A DNA stretch of 64,000 nucleotides, from NCBI GenBank assembly GCA_024434115.1, contig QMIT01000004.1, forward strand, positions 279,073 to 343,072, read 5' to 3'. The position numbers were made by a program, and so were the translations under genes. The stretch comes from Chloroflexota bacterium. GTDB lineage: Bacteria > Chloroflexota > Anaerolineae > Aggregatilineales > J027. Of this stretch, positions 8,801 through 16,553 are shown one piece after another (position 1 is the first letter of the stretch; every line of letters begins with the position of its first letter). Under the pieces are notes generated by a model. It was not told the origin of the DNA. It made no database searches and saw only the letters and a program-made list of their open reading frames with translations.

Positions 8801-9371
8801 TGTCTATCAATATCCGCTGGCCTTCTTTGACCTGCGTGGCAAAGAAGATGCCTACGCCAACTACTTTAATAACACCACCCGCGCCTGCGAACGCAGCATT
8901 CAGTTCGCCGCCGATAATGCCGATCCCTATGCCACTTATCAGGGCGGTATCTGGGGTATCAGCGCCTCCGATGGCCCGCGCGGTTACAAGGCCTATGGCG
9001 CGACGGGTGGCAACCACGACGGCACGATTGCCCCGTATGCCTCCATTGCCTGCTTGCCCTTCACCCCCGAAGCATCAATGGCGGCGATCCGGGCCATGCT
9101 GACCAAATGGGGTACGAAGGTATGGCGCGAACACGGCTTTGTCAGCGCGGTCAATGACGTAGACCAATGGTATTCAGTTGACCACATCGGCATTGATCAG
9201 GGCGACATCCTGCTGATGATTGCCAACTATCAGGATGGCTTTGTCTGGAATCTGCTGTCGCAAAACCCGAACATCCAAAATGCGATCAACGCGATGGGTT
9301 TTGTCGAAAGCACAGGTGACTATGCTGTAACCCCGGCTTATCTGGAAGCCTTTAAGAATGGGACGAACTAG
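5895..9371 (+). CDS. Secreted GH144-like glucanase with four tandem beta-sandwich modules
   Basis: An 1158-residue protein. The signal peptide covers residues 1-30 (MLKKLVQIVLCGVMIATLA, ending SVAQ). Four similar modules follow, at about 36-196, 219-381, 396-555 and 565-730. Each begins with a Trp-rich strand such as WAAWDAKD and contains GMADVGGEWTWVGG, and most end with TEPFYLG. From about 748 to 1150 is a Glycoamylase-type (PF10091) alpha/alpha-barrel with FSFFWEQANPANGLVKDR, YHFVDMETGERVWSSEISS, GIGSPTHPIP and GIWGISASDGPRGYKAYG. PF10091 includes GH144 endo-beta-1,2-glucanases and the middle domain of cyclic glucan synthases. It probably depolymerises beta-glucan outside the cell, with the modules binding polysaccharide. 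AGGAG lies 11 bases before the ATG, and the promoter-operator upstream implies LacI control. Substrate linkage and module function are inferred. Confidence 0.85.
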   Translation: MLKKLVQIVLCGVMIATLAISIHPPVSVAQDDSVVWAAWDAKDAAAIGDDNSGSSVTVTDAVTTPAGAPSLEVTPSGTSEETKIAVPFTGADIADFASYTTLAIEVYLPEGNAVNPNSFFLGMADVGGEWTWVGGIFGTAESLTTGWNTVVYPLDPAMRTPVADHSYMLYMSFFSADEAGNKTILTEPFNLGSATLSGMAAAGGDEGEGTTTGSAEGSLAWAAWDAKDVATITDDNSGSTVAISEDVQTPAGTPSLQVTPSGTSEETKVAIPFTGADLADWAAYDQVVIEVYLPEGNALNPNNFFMGMADVGGEWTWVGGIFGEAAELTTGWNSIVYKPDNAMRAAVADHSYMLYMSFFSADEAGNKTVLTEPFYLGGATLVSSAAVSPAAPERILWTAWETKNAGMIGHDNTGSSFAEGKDILTATGISSLQVIPSGTTEETKLAFPVSGANLQTWSLGRVELEIYLSPTNAFNPNQVFMGMADITGEWAWVGGVWGVFEGDTEWAKVTFDLDPNMRKPNPNGAYFIYFAFMYADENGNKTVLTEPFYLGSMYAMPVPGEADQTLTWAPWENKDIAMLGDDNSGSTFAVSSDVLTPDGTPSLQIMPSGDAAETKLAFPITAADLADWVTYTQVEIDVYLPEGNAMNPNKFFMGMGDTTGEWAWVGGMFGGALQLTTGWNRIVYVPLQPMRNPKEGGTYELYLSFFFEDASGKVPLTEPIYLGGAYLSAPEKVAAPGEYSQESVYQSEVDLLLSFDDVALLDSVGSETFSFFWEQANPANGLVKDRNTADSPASIASVGFALAGIPIAVDRGWINYNQGYERALVTLQTFANGGVQGDHGFFYHFVDMETGERVWSSEISSIDSALFIAGALTAGAYFKDTEVAALAQQLYENMDWEWMMAGGNMVSMGWKPDIGFLSATWDHFDESLLLYILGIGSPTHPIPAESWDNWDRPVNLQGEFIYLGAEPLFVYQYPLAFFDLRGKEDAYANYFNNTTRACERSIQFAADNADPYATYQGGIWGISASDGPRGYKAYGATGGNHDGTIAPYASIACLPFTPEASMAAIRAMLTKWGTKVWREHGFVSAVNDVDQWYSVDHIGIDQGDILLMIANYQDGFVWNLLSQNPNIQNAINAMGFVESTGDYAVTPAYLEAFKNGTN
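6000..8085 (+). repeat. Four tandem copies of a ~160-residue module inside the glucanase gene
   Basis: The units span about 6000-6482, 6549-7035, 7080-7560 and 7588-8085. Units 1 and 2 remain very similar at nucleotide level, for instance a shared stretch containing CACAGCTATATGCTGTATAT near 6388 and again near 6943. That implies a recent duplication, while units 3 and 4 have diverged further. Confidence 0.85.
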
Positions 9372-9431
9372 GTTAAACCGTCGCGTTCTATTTCCGTTCC
9401 CTGTGATGGGAACCGGGGGCTAAAACCAATG

Positions 9432-9470
9432 GGGGTGGTCAATAAAATAGGCCACCCCTCTTTATTTGCG
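9432..9470 (+). terminator. Possible terminator after the secreted glucanase
   Basis: GGGGTGG (9432-9438) pairs with CCACCCC (9452-9458), followed by TCTTTATTT. The stem is short and the loop long, so read-through to the GH1 gene is likely. Confidence 0.45.
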
Positions 9471-9493
9471 ATAGTAATAAAGGGTTGTTGCTT

Positions 9494-10816
9494 ATGACTT
9501 TTCCGAAAGATTTTTTATGGGGGGCAGCCACCTCCAGCTATCAAATTGAAGGGGCATGGAACGCTGACGGGCGCGGCGAAACGGTCTGGGATCGTTTTTG
9601 CCATACCGTCCCCAGCAAAGTTGCCAACCACGATTCCGGAGATATGGCCTGTGACCATTATCATCGCTACCGGGATGATGTGGCCTTGATGCGTCAAATA
9701 GAGTTACAGGCCTATCGTTTTTCGGTGGCATGGTCGCGGGTATTGCCAGCAGGAATTGGCCCAGTTAACCAAAAGGGTCTCGATTTTTACAGTCGTTTGG
9801 TAGATGAACTTTTGGCGTCGGGCATCCAACCCTACTTAACCCTCTATCATTGGGACACGCCCCAAGCCCTACAAGATCGAGGCGGTTGGGCCAATCCCGA
9901 TAGCGTGCAGTGGTTCGCCGACTACACCGACATCATAACGCGCTGTTTAGGAGACCGTGTGCAAAACTGGACGACCCACAACGAGCCGTGGATTGTCGCA
10001 TTTGTCGGCTATTTTTATGGTGGACACCCACCGGGCATGACCGATCTGACCACCGCCTATCAGGTGGCCCATCATTTATTGCTGGCACATGGCGCAGCGT
10101 CACCCATCATCCGCCAGAATGTATCCAATTCACGATTGGGTATCTCGCTCAATCTCAATCCGATTTACCCCGGCGCACCGGAAACTGAGCATCTATCAGC
10201 CGCCTATCGCCAAGATGGATTCCTGAATCGCTGGATGCTTGATCCGCTGTTTAAGGGTGTTTATCCCGCCGATATGGTTTCGCTGGTCAAACCCTACCTG
10301 CCCCCCATTGACCTGACCACCATTCAATCAGCCGCCGTGCCGCTCGACTTTTTGGGGGTGAATTATTACCTCCGCAACGTGGTACTGCACGACGACAACG
10401 AACTGCCGCTGCGCCTGCGCCATATCATGCCGGAAGATGCCCAAAAGACAGCACTGGGGTGGGAAATCTTCCCGGAAGGCTTAACGGCCCTCTTGGTACG
10501 CTTACAACAAGATTACGCCCCCGCCGCGATCTATATCACCGAAAACGGCTCGGCTTTTGAGGATACCGTTGCCACTGACGGTACAGTACATGACCCGCAG
10601 CGCATCGCTTATTTTGAATCGCACCTCGCCGCCCTTGAACAAGCTATTGAGCAGGGAGTAACCGTCAAAGGCTATTTTGCGTGGAGTTTGATGGATAACT
10701 TTGAATGGTCACATGGCTATGATAAGCGATTTGGCTTGATTTATGTGGATTACACCACCCAGAAACGCACCCTTAAACAAAGCGCGTTGTACTATCGGGA
10801 TAAGATTCGAGGCTAA
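9494..10816 (+). CDS. GH1 beta-glucosidase
   Basis: A 440-residue family 1 glycoside hydrolase, typical length, with no signal peptide (starts MTFPKDFLWGAATSSYQIEG). The acid/base motif THNEP places Glu at residue 164, and the nucleophile motif YITENGS places Glu at residue 350. GYFAWSLMDNFEWSHGYDKR near the end is the usual aglycone-site region. It removes terminal glucose from imported beta-gluco-oligosaccharides in the cytosol. I use the ATG at 9494, with AAAGGG nine bases upstream, over a TTG at 9485. It lies between two GH144-like genes and ends three bases before the next start codon, so it is co-transcribed with the downstream one. GH1 enzymes may also accept beta-galactosides or beta-fucosides. 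Confidence 0.95.
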   Translation: MTFPKDFLWGAATSSYQIEGAWNADGRGETVWDRFCHTVPSKVANHDSGDMACDHYHRYRDDVALMRQIELQAYRFSVAWSRVLPAGIGPVNQKGLDFYSRLVDELLASGIQPYLTLYHWDTPQALQDRGGWANPDSVQWFADYTDIITRCLGDRVQNWTTHNEPWIVAFVGYFYGGHPPGMTDLTTAYQVAHHLLLAHGAASPIIRQNVSNSRLGISLNLNPIYPGAPETEHLSAAYRQDGFLNRWMLDPLFKGVYPADMVSLVKPYLPPIDLTTIQSAAVPLDFLGVNYYLRNVVLHDDNELPLRLRHIMPEDAQKTALGWEIFPEGLTALLVRLQQDYAPAAIYITENGSAFEDTVATDGTVHDPQRIAYFESHLAALEQAIEQGVTVKGYFAWSLMDNFEWSHGYDKRFGLIYVDYTTQKRTLKQSALYYRDKIRG

Positions 10817-10819
10817 CCT

Positions 10820-12922
10820 ATGCAAGACACGATCTATGACCACTTGATTTTTGATAACAGCCGCACACCCGACGCCTACTTTTTTAGCCATGTCACGTTT
10901 TCGGGGGATAGTACGATACACCATGTTAATCACCACCTGCCCGTGAGCCATGCCCATTTTTTCACCCCACCCAACAGCCTCGAACTGACGTGGTGTTCCA
11001 AAGCAGGTGGTCATTGGCAGGCCGAAATTTTGGTCGAGTATTGGCGGGGACGAACGACTGCCCTCAAAGGGGATACACTTTCGTTTTGGTGCTACACTCC
11101 CACGCCCATTCCCCCGGAATCACTGCCGCTGGTGTGGCTGGAAGTGCGCGGCGAGATTCGGCCCTTTTTCCATTTGCGATTGGCCGTTAAAGATTTGCCT
11201 GTCCGACAGTGGACGTATATTCAAATTCCACTCAGCGCCCATTTTGACCTAACCTTTAAGCAGAAAGATGGGCCGGAAATCACCAAAGTTATTTTTTCGC
11301 AGGGCAGCCTCAGCGATGAAACCTATACCCTCTACCTTGATGACATCAAGCTTAACAACGTCCCTCAGAGTCAACCCGTCAAACCACCTACGGGGGTTTC
11401 TGCCATCGTGTGTGACCGCCATGTGGAATTGACATGGGACAAAATCACTGACCCCGCCGTGCAGTATGTCCAAATTGAACGGGCCGAAAAAGGGCAAGAT
11501 TTTCAACCTGTTGGCATTCAGTATCCACACTATTCGCGGTTTGTGGATTACATCGGCTTGCCCCATCGCACCGTCACCTATCGCCTAACTGCCGTCAACC
11601 ATTCCTATCAAGCATCAAAGCCGACACCGCCCATCGAAGCCATCACCCGCCCCATGACGGATGATGAATTGCTGACGATGGTTCAAGAAGCGCATTTTCG
11701 CTGCTACTGGGATCATGCCCATCCCGACGCAGGCTTGGCACTGGAATGTATCCCCGGCGACCCCGATATGATTGCATTGGGGGCATCCGGTTTTGGCCTC
11801 ATGGCGTTAATCGTGGGGGCAGAGCGCGGATTCATCAGCCGGGCTGAATTGACCCAGCATATCCAAAAAGTGCTGCGGTTTTTGAGCACAGCGGATCGGT
11901 TTCATGGGGTCTGGCCGCATTTTCTGGATGGGCGCACTGGCAAGACCGTCCCATTTTTTGGCGATCACGATGACGGTGGGGATTTGGTCGAAACCGCCTT
12001 TATTATGCAGGCGCTTTTGACCCTGCGCCAATATTTTGACCGCCCCACGCCAGACGAAGAGCAAATCCGTGCCACCATCACCCATCTCTGGGAAACCACC
12101 GAATGGGATTGGTATCGCTTCCCCGATGACCCCAATTTTTTGATTTGGCATTGGTCGCCCAAACACGGCTGGCTGATTAATCACCCCCTCATTGGCTGGA
12201 ATGAGGTCATGATTGTCTATCTGCTGGCGATTGCCTCTCCAACCCATCCCGTCCCCGCCGAGATGTTTCATAAGGGGTGGGCCTCCCAAAACGAACGTGC
12301 CCAACAATACCGCAGTGGGTGGGGACAAACAACAGAGGGCAGTCTCTATACCAACGGCACAGAATATTACGGTATCGAGCTTCCGGTAGGCGTTGGGTCA
12401 GGTGGGCCGCTATTTTTTACCCATTACTCGTTTTTGGGTTTCGACCCACGCCACAAACGGGATCGCTATGCCAATTATTTCGACAACAACCGCCGCATCA
12501 GTCTAATTAACTATCGGCACTGTGTCGCCAATCCGGGGGGCTTCGTCGGTTATGGCGAAAATTTCTGGGGGCTGACCGCCAGTGACGATCATACGGGTTA
12601 TGTGCCACACGATCCCCAAAATGACAACGGTACGATTACACCCACTGGGGCACTCGCGGCTTTTCCCTATACCCCCACTGAATCCATGCAGGGCCTCAAG
12701 CATTTTTATTTTGCTCGTGGGGCGGAGCTTTGGGATATTTACGGTTTCCGGGATGCCTGTAACCCCACCGTCGGCTATGTCTCCAATATTTTTATGGGGC
12801 TGAATCAAGCGCCGATTGTGGGCATGATCGAAAATCATCGCACGGGGCTATTGTGGCGGCTGTTTATGTCCAATCCCGAAATTCAGGCGATGTTGGACAA
12901 AATTGGATTTGTACCGGATTAA
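10820..12922 (+). CDS. Second GH144-like (PF10091) enzyme, no signal peptide
   Basis: A 700-residue protein in three parts. Residues 1-180 form a carbohydrate-binding-like beta-sandwich ([10 protein letters not shown] at its end). About 190-275 is a fibronectin-III-like domain ([28 protein letters not shown]). About 275-695 is a Glycoamylase/PF10091 catalytic domain ([44 protein letters not shown]). The C-terminal domain aligns with that of the secreted enzyme encoded two genes upstream. No export signal is visible, so it may trim imported oligosaccharides or leave by another route. Start codon ATG follows the GH1 stop by three bases, with CGAGG upstream. The beta-1,2 specificity is a family-based guess. 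Confidence 0.82.
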   Translation: MQDTIYDHLIFDNSRTPDAYFFSHVTFSGDSTIHHVNHHLPVSHAHFFTPPNSLELTWCSKAGGHWQAEILVEYWRGRTTALKGDTLSFWCYTPTPIPPESLPLVWLEVRGEIRPFFHLRLAVKDLPVRQWTYIQIPLSAHFDLTFKQKDGPEITKVIFSQGSLSDETYTLYLDDIKLNNVPQSQPVKPPTGVSAIVCDRHVELTWDKITDPAVQYVQIERAEKGQDFQPVGIQYPHYSRFVDYIGLPHRTVTYRLTAVNHSYQASKPTPPIEAITRPMTDDELLTMVQEAHFRCYWDHAHPDAGLALECIPGDPDMIALGASGFGLMALIVGAERGFISRAELTQHIQKVLRFLSTADRFHGVWPHFLDGRTGKTVPFFGDHDDGGDLVETAFIMQALLTLRQYFDRPTPDEEQIRATITHLWETTEWDWYRFPDDPNFLIWHWSPKHGWLINHPLIGWNEVMIVYLLAIASPTHPVPAEMFHKGWASQNERAQQYRSGWGQTTEGSLYTNGTEYYGIELPVGVGSGGPLFFTHYSFLGFDPRHKRDRYANYFDNNRRISLINYRHCVANPGGFVGYGENFWGLTASDDHTGYVPHDPQNDNGTITPTGALAAFPYTPTESMQGLKHFYFARGAELWDIYGFRDACNPTVGYVSNIFMGLNQAPIVGMIENHRTGLLWRLFMSNPEIQAMLDKIGFVPD

Positions 12923-13014
12923 GATGTTGATTATTTTTGACAATCTATCCTGCTGCTACAATGGAGGGAGGTTATTATTGGCAGTAGACCTTGTAGTTTT
13001 GGTAGAGAGCAACT

Positions 13015-14052
13015 ATGGCAGACAATCGAAATGGACGGGCCATTACTCAAGATGATGTAGCCCAGCACGCAGGAGTTACGCGCTCCATCGTGTCGTATGT
13101 CATCAATAACGGGCCTCGTAAGGTCTCGGAAGAAACCCGCAACCGTGTCCTCGCCGCCATCAAAGAACTCGGCTACCGTCCCAACAAACACGCCCGAATG
13201 CTTTCCAGCGTAGATAATACGGTTGCTGAGAAATATCTTGGCATCATCTTGGCGGGCAACTATATGTTCAAGCGGCCCTATTATGGCGCGATTCTTGCCA
13301 GCATTCACGAACATGCTCATGAACACGATTGCCATATCCGCTTTATCCGTGTGTTTGACGATTTTAGTAATCCGGCTTTGTTTAACGAACTGATCCATCC
13401 TAATGAAATTAGTGGTTTGATTTTGTTGGGCCTTGATCAAGTGCTAGACACAATTGAGGACGAAACCCTGATTGATGAGATTGTGCATCGGGTAGATCGG
13501 GCTGTGTGTGTAGAATGGGAATGGCCGGGTGTGCCCTCCATCCAATTTGACCGCCAATTTGCTTCATTTCAGTCCGCCCAACATCTGGTTACGTTAGGCC
13601 GTCAGCGCATCGCCTATATTGGCCCAGAAGACAAGCGTGTACAAGGGTATCGTCAAGCCCTTTGGGAAAATAATCTGCCGCTTGATGAAAACCTTGTACG
13701 CCCTGCTGTCAATGCCAGTTCTGGTTTTGAATCGTGTGACCAGTTATTGGGGTCAGGTGTTTTGGTAGATGCTATCTGCTCCGGCACGGATGAGGTCGCC
13801 ATCGGCATCCTCAATTGTCTCCATCGGCGGGGCTTCGCCGTGCCCAAAGATATTGCCCTCGCCAGTATTGACAACCTCGATATCGCAGCCTATACCGTAC
13901 CCCCCCTGACAACCGTCGAAGTACCCAAACGCGAAATCGGCTACCATGCGGTGAGTATTTTGACCTCCGACAAGCCCCATTATGAGAATGCCAGTTTTGC
14001 TATTACCGTCCCCACTCGTTTAATTATCCGTGAATCCAGTGTGACGGCATAG
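13015..14052 (+). CDS. LacI-family regulator of the galactan locus
   Basis: A 345-residue regulator. The helix-turn-helix (TQDDVAQHAGVTRSIVSYVI) is followed by the hinge (YRPNKHARML) and a sugar-binding-type effector domain ending PTRLIIRESSVTA. AGAGAG precedes the ATG. Its gene lies directly upstream of the galactan degradation and uptake genes, and a perfect palindrome TCAACGCGCGTTGA sits between the two units, so it very likely regulates them. It is clearly distinct from the LacI protein at 4667-5680 (different recognition helix, VTRSIVS against VSIGTVS), matching the different operator. Confidence 0.92.
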   Translation: MADNRNGRAITQDDVAQHAGVTRSIVSYVINNGPRKVSEETRNRVLAAIKELGYRPNKHARMLSSVDNTVAEKYLGIILAGNYMFKRPYYGAILASIHEHAHEHDCHIRFIRVFDDFSNPALFNELIHPNEISGLILLGLDQVLDTIEDETLIDEIVHRVDRAVCVEWEWPGVPSIQFDRQFASFQSAQHLVTLGRQRIAYIGPEDKRVQGYRQALWENNLPLDENLVRPAVNASSGFESCDQLLGSGVLVDAICSGTDEVAIGILNCLHRRGFAVPKDIALASIDNLDIAAYTVPPLTTVEVPKREIGYHAVSILTSDKPHYENASFAITVPTRLIIRESSVTA

Positions 14053-14115
14053 ACCCCGCATAATCTATATTTCTCTAATCAAAGCAGGTTTTGGGCTGCA
14101 CTTTTTTAAGTACAG

Positions 14116-14145
14116 TTGACAATTTGCCGTTGTCTATGTTACGAT
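14116..14145 (+). promoter_or_regulatory. Promoter of the galactan operon
   Basis: TTGACA (14116-14121), an 18-base spacer and TACGAT (14140-14145) make a reasonable sigma-70 promoter. Within it GACAA (14118-14122) and TTGTC (14130-14134) form a small inverted repeat that may be an extra regulator half-site pair. Confidence 0.6.
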
Positions 14146-14157
14146 CAACATGAGTTG

Positions 14158-14171
14158 TCAACGCGCGTTGA
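14158..14171. promoter_or_regulatory. Operator palindrome of the galactan operon
   Basis: TCAACGCGCGTTGA is a perfect 14-base palindrome placed where transcription should begin, 12 bases after the -10 box. LacI-family binding there would block initiation. The probable ligand is the regulator encoded just upstream. Confidence 0.7.
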
Positions 14172-14214
14172 TTGATGAGTATTTATTAGACCATTATTGA
14201 AAGAACACAGTCTG

Positions 14215-15228
14215 ATGTATCTCGGTGCTGATCTTTCTTTCGTCAATGAACTAGATGATTTAGGCGGCGTTTTTTATCATCAGCAGCAACCCCGCGATGC
14301 CTTCGCATTATTTCACGAGTTCGGGGCCAATATCGTGCGGGTTCGATTGTGGCACACGCCGACTGTGACAACCTACAGTACATTGGCCGATGTCAAGCGC
14401 ACCATATTCCGCGCCAAAGCACTGGGTATGGCCGTCATGCTGGATTTCCACTATTCCGATCATTGGGCCGACCCCGCCAAACAAATCATCCCAGCAGCAT
14501 GGGCACATCTCACCGACTTATCTGCGCTCGAAAACGCCCTTTATGATTACACCCATCACGTATTGGCCGAATTGAATACAGCAGGCCTATCCCCTGAATT
14601 TGTACAGGTCGGCAACGAAATCAATACGGAGATATTGCTCGACGCTCCACCTACTGATGCCCCCATCCGCTGGCCTAGAAATGCCCAACTCATCAACGCG
14701 GGTATCGAGGCGGTACGCGATGCTGCCTCCCAAGCGCGGGTCATCCTGCATATCGCCCAACCGGAAAACATCATTTGGTGGTTTGATGCAGCCATCGCAG
14801 CAGGCATCGTGGATTTCGACATCATCGGCCTGTCCTACTATCCCAAATGGAGCAAATGCGGACTGAATGAGGCTGGTCAAACCATCGGTCAAGCACGCGA
14901 ACGGTATCAAAAAGATGTGATGCTGGTAGAGACCGCCTATCCGTGGACATTAAGCCCCGGTAGTGAAAACGACCACCTCTTGGGAGCAGATTCGCTCCTG
15001 CCCGAATATCCCGCGACGCCGCAGGGCCAGCGCCAATTCTTGACCGATTTAACACAAGCCACCCTGAATCATGGCGGCATTGGGGTTGTCTATTGGGAAC
15101 CCGCATGGATTTCCATCCCCGCCAAGTCGTCCCATTGGGAAAACGCCACCTTTTTTGATTATCAGGGCCGAGTTCATGAGGGTATTCAATTCCTAACACA
15201 CCGCTATGAGCAGCGGACGTTGGAGTAA
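14215..15228 (+). CDS. GH53 arabinogalactan endo-beta-1,4-galactanase, no signal peptide
   Basis: A 337-residue family 53 enzyme (clan GH-A). LGADLSFVNEL at the N-terminus, DFHYSDHWADP, the acid/base motif VGNEINTEI (Glu135) and the nucleophile motif LVETAYPW (Glu239) are all present, along with GVVYWEPAW near the C-terminus. It cuts beta-1,4-galactan or galacto-oligosaccharides. There is no export signal, so it probably acts in the cytosol on imported oligomers. A paralogue with a signal peptide is encoded at 21125-22564. A TTG at 14197 is an alternative start adding six residues; neither start has a strong ribosome site. First gene after the operator. Confidence 0.92.
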   Translation: MYLGADLSFVNELDDLGGVFYHQQQPRDAFALFHEFGANIVRVRLWHTPTVTTYSTLADVKRTIFRAKALGMAVMLDFHYSDHWADPAKQIIPAAWAHLTDLSALENALYDYTHHVLAELNTAGLSPEFVQVGNEINTEILLDAPPTDAPIRWPRNAQLINAGIEAVRDAASQARVILHIAQPENIIWWFDAAIAAGIVDFDIIGLSYYPKWSKCGLNEAGQTIGQARERYQKDVMLVETAYPWTLSPGSENDHLLGADSLLPEYPATPQGQRQFLTDLTQATLNHGGIGVVYWEPAWISIPAKSSHWENATFFDYQGRVHEGIQFLTHRYEQRTLE

Positions 15229-15260
15229 ACCGAAACTTTTTATTTAGAAAGGACATTCGT

Positions 15261-16472
15261 ATGAAGCGTTTCGTTTTTTTAGTTGTACTTGTTGTGTTGG
15301 CAGTTAATCTGCCGCTGTCCGCATCCCCCAAAGCGGTAGCCCAAACCCCTACCTTAACCATTTGGACAGATGACCAGCGCCTGCCGGTCCTCACCGAATT
15401 GTCGAAGGCATTCACTGAAGAATACGGGGTGGAAGTGGTTGTCGAGCCACAGGGCACGGAAAACACCATGAACACCATGACGCAGGGCGCTGCCACTGGC
15501 GAAGGCCCCGACCTTTTCACCATTCCGCATGACAATATGGGACGGTTGGTAGATACAGGTGTGGTCGCTCCGCTTGATTTGGGCGACAAAGCCGAATTCT
15601 TCCTACCAAATTCGCTAGAAGCCTTCACCTATAATGGTGAACTCTACGGTGTGCCGTTCGCGGTGGAAAATGACGCGCTGTTCCGTAATGTTGACCTCGT
15701 GCCGGAAGCCCCCAAGACATGGGCCGAAGCCGCTGAAATTGGACGGCAATTGGTGGATGAAGGCAAAGTTGAATATGCGTTTGCCTTCCCCGATCTCGGT
15801 TACAACTATTACCCCGTCTATACCGCCTTTGGTGGCTACGTTTTTGGTCGGGACGAAGAAGGCAACTACACCGCTGATGATCTCGGCATGGACAACGAAG
15901 GTATGGTCGCAGGTGCGGACTGGGCCAACTCCCTGATCCGCGATGGCTATGCCTCTGAGAATCTGGACTGGGAAGCCGCCCACGTTCTGTTTGAAAGCGG
16001 ACAGGCCCCCTTCATCATCACTGGCCCTTGGGCGGTGGATCGTTTTAAGACCAATGAAGTGCCATATGCCATTAGTGCTTTCCCCGCCGCTACGGAAGAC
16101 GGCGAACCCGGTGGGCCGTTCATCGGCGTGCAGGGCTTTATGGTCAATGCGGGCAGCGAAAATCTGCTCTTGGCCCAGACCTATCTGACCGAATTCATCG
16201 CCACCGATGAATCCATGCAATACATCTTCGATAATGACCCCCGTCCTTCCGCGTGGGTGGCTGTGTTCGAAGCAACCGAAGACCCCGATATGCGTGGTTT
16301 TTCCGAGGCAGGCGTAACTGGTCAGGCCATGCCCGCCATTCCGGCGATGGGCTTTGTGTGGGATGCGTGGGAAAGCGCTGGCCTGCTTATTACACAGGGC
16401 GAATTGACCCCCAGCGAGGCCCTTACCCAAGCGGCAGAACAAATTCGCACACAAATCACCGAATCTGAATAA
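15261..16472 (+). CDS. Sugar-binding protein of the galactan importer (MalE-like)
   Basis: A 403-residue extracellular solute-binding protein. The signal peptide MKRFVFLVVLVVLAVNLPLS ends near AVAQ and has no lipobox. The mature N-terminus (TLTIWTDDQRLPVLTELSKAF), FTIPHDNMGRL and GVPFAVEND are typical of maltodextrin/galacto-oligosaccharide-binding MalE relatives. It should deliver galacto-oligosaccharides made by the secreted GH53 to the permeases encoded next. AAAGGAC precedes the ATG at good spacing. A strong hairpin separates it from the MalF gene. Ligand assigned by context. Confidence 0.92.
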   Translation: MKRFVFLVVLVVLAVNLPLSASPKAVAQTPTLTIWTDDQRLPVLTELSKAFTEEYGVEVVVEPQGTENTMNTMTQGAATGEGPDLFTIPHDNMGRLVDTGVVAPLDLGDKAEFFLPNSLEAFTYNGELYGVPFAVENDALFRNVDLVPEAPKTWAEAAEIGRQLVDEGKVEYAFAFPDLGYNYYPVYTAFGGYVFGRDEEGNYTADDLGMDNEGMVAGADWANSLIRDGYASENLDWEAAHVLFESGQAPFIITGPWAVDRFKTNEVPYAISAFPAATEDGEPGGPFIGVQGFMVNAGSENLLLAQTYLTEFIATDESMQYIFDNDPRPSAWVAVFEATEDPDMRGFSEAGVTGQAMPAIPAMGFVWDAWESAGLLITQGELTPSEALTQAAEQIRTQITESE

Positions 16473-16483
16473 TTAGACACACC

Positions 16484-16518
16484 GCAGGCATTCCTTTCTA
16501 TATTTGAGGAGTGCCTGC
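16484..16518 (+). promoter_or_regulatory. Intergenic hairpin between binding-protein and permease genes
   Basis: GCAGGCATTCCT (16484-16495) pairs with AGGAGTGCCTGC (16507-16518): 12 pairs, one of them G-U, with an 11-base loop. The following bases are C-rich rather than T-rich, so partial termination or protection of upstream mRNA is more likely than full termination. Confidence 0.65.
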
Positions 16519-16553
16519 CCTCCTTCCAGTTATTGGTTTCAACGGTTTTCTCT

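Noticed and set aside
12938-12963. Promoter TTGACA...TACAAT before the second LacI gene
   Set aside because: The spacer between TTGACA and TACAAT is only 14 bases, too short for a normal sigma-70 promoter.
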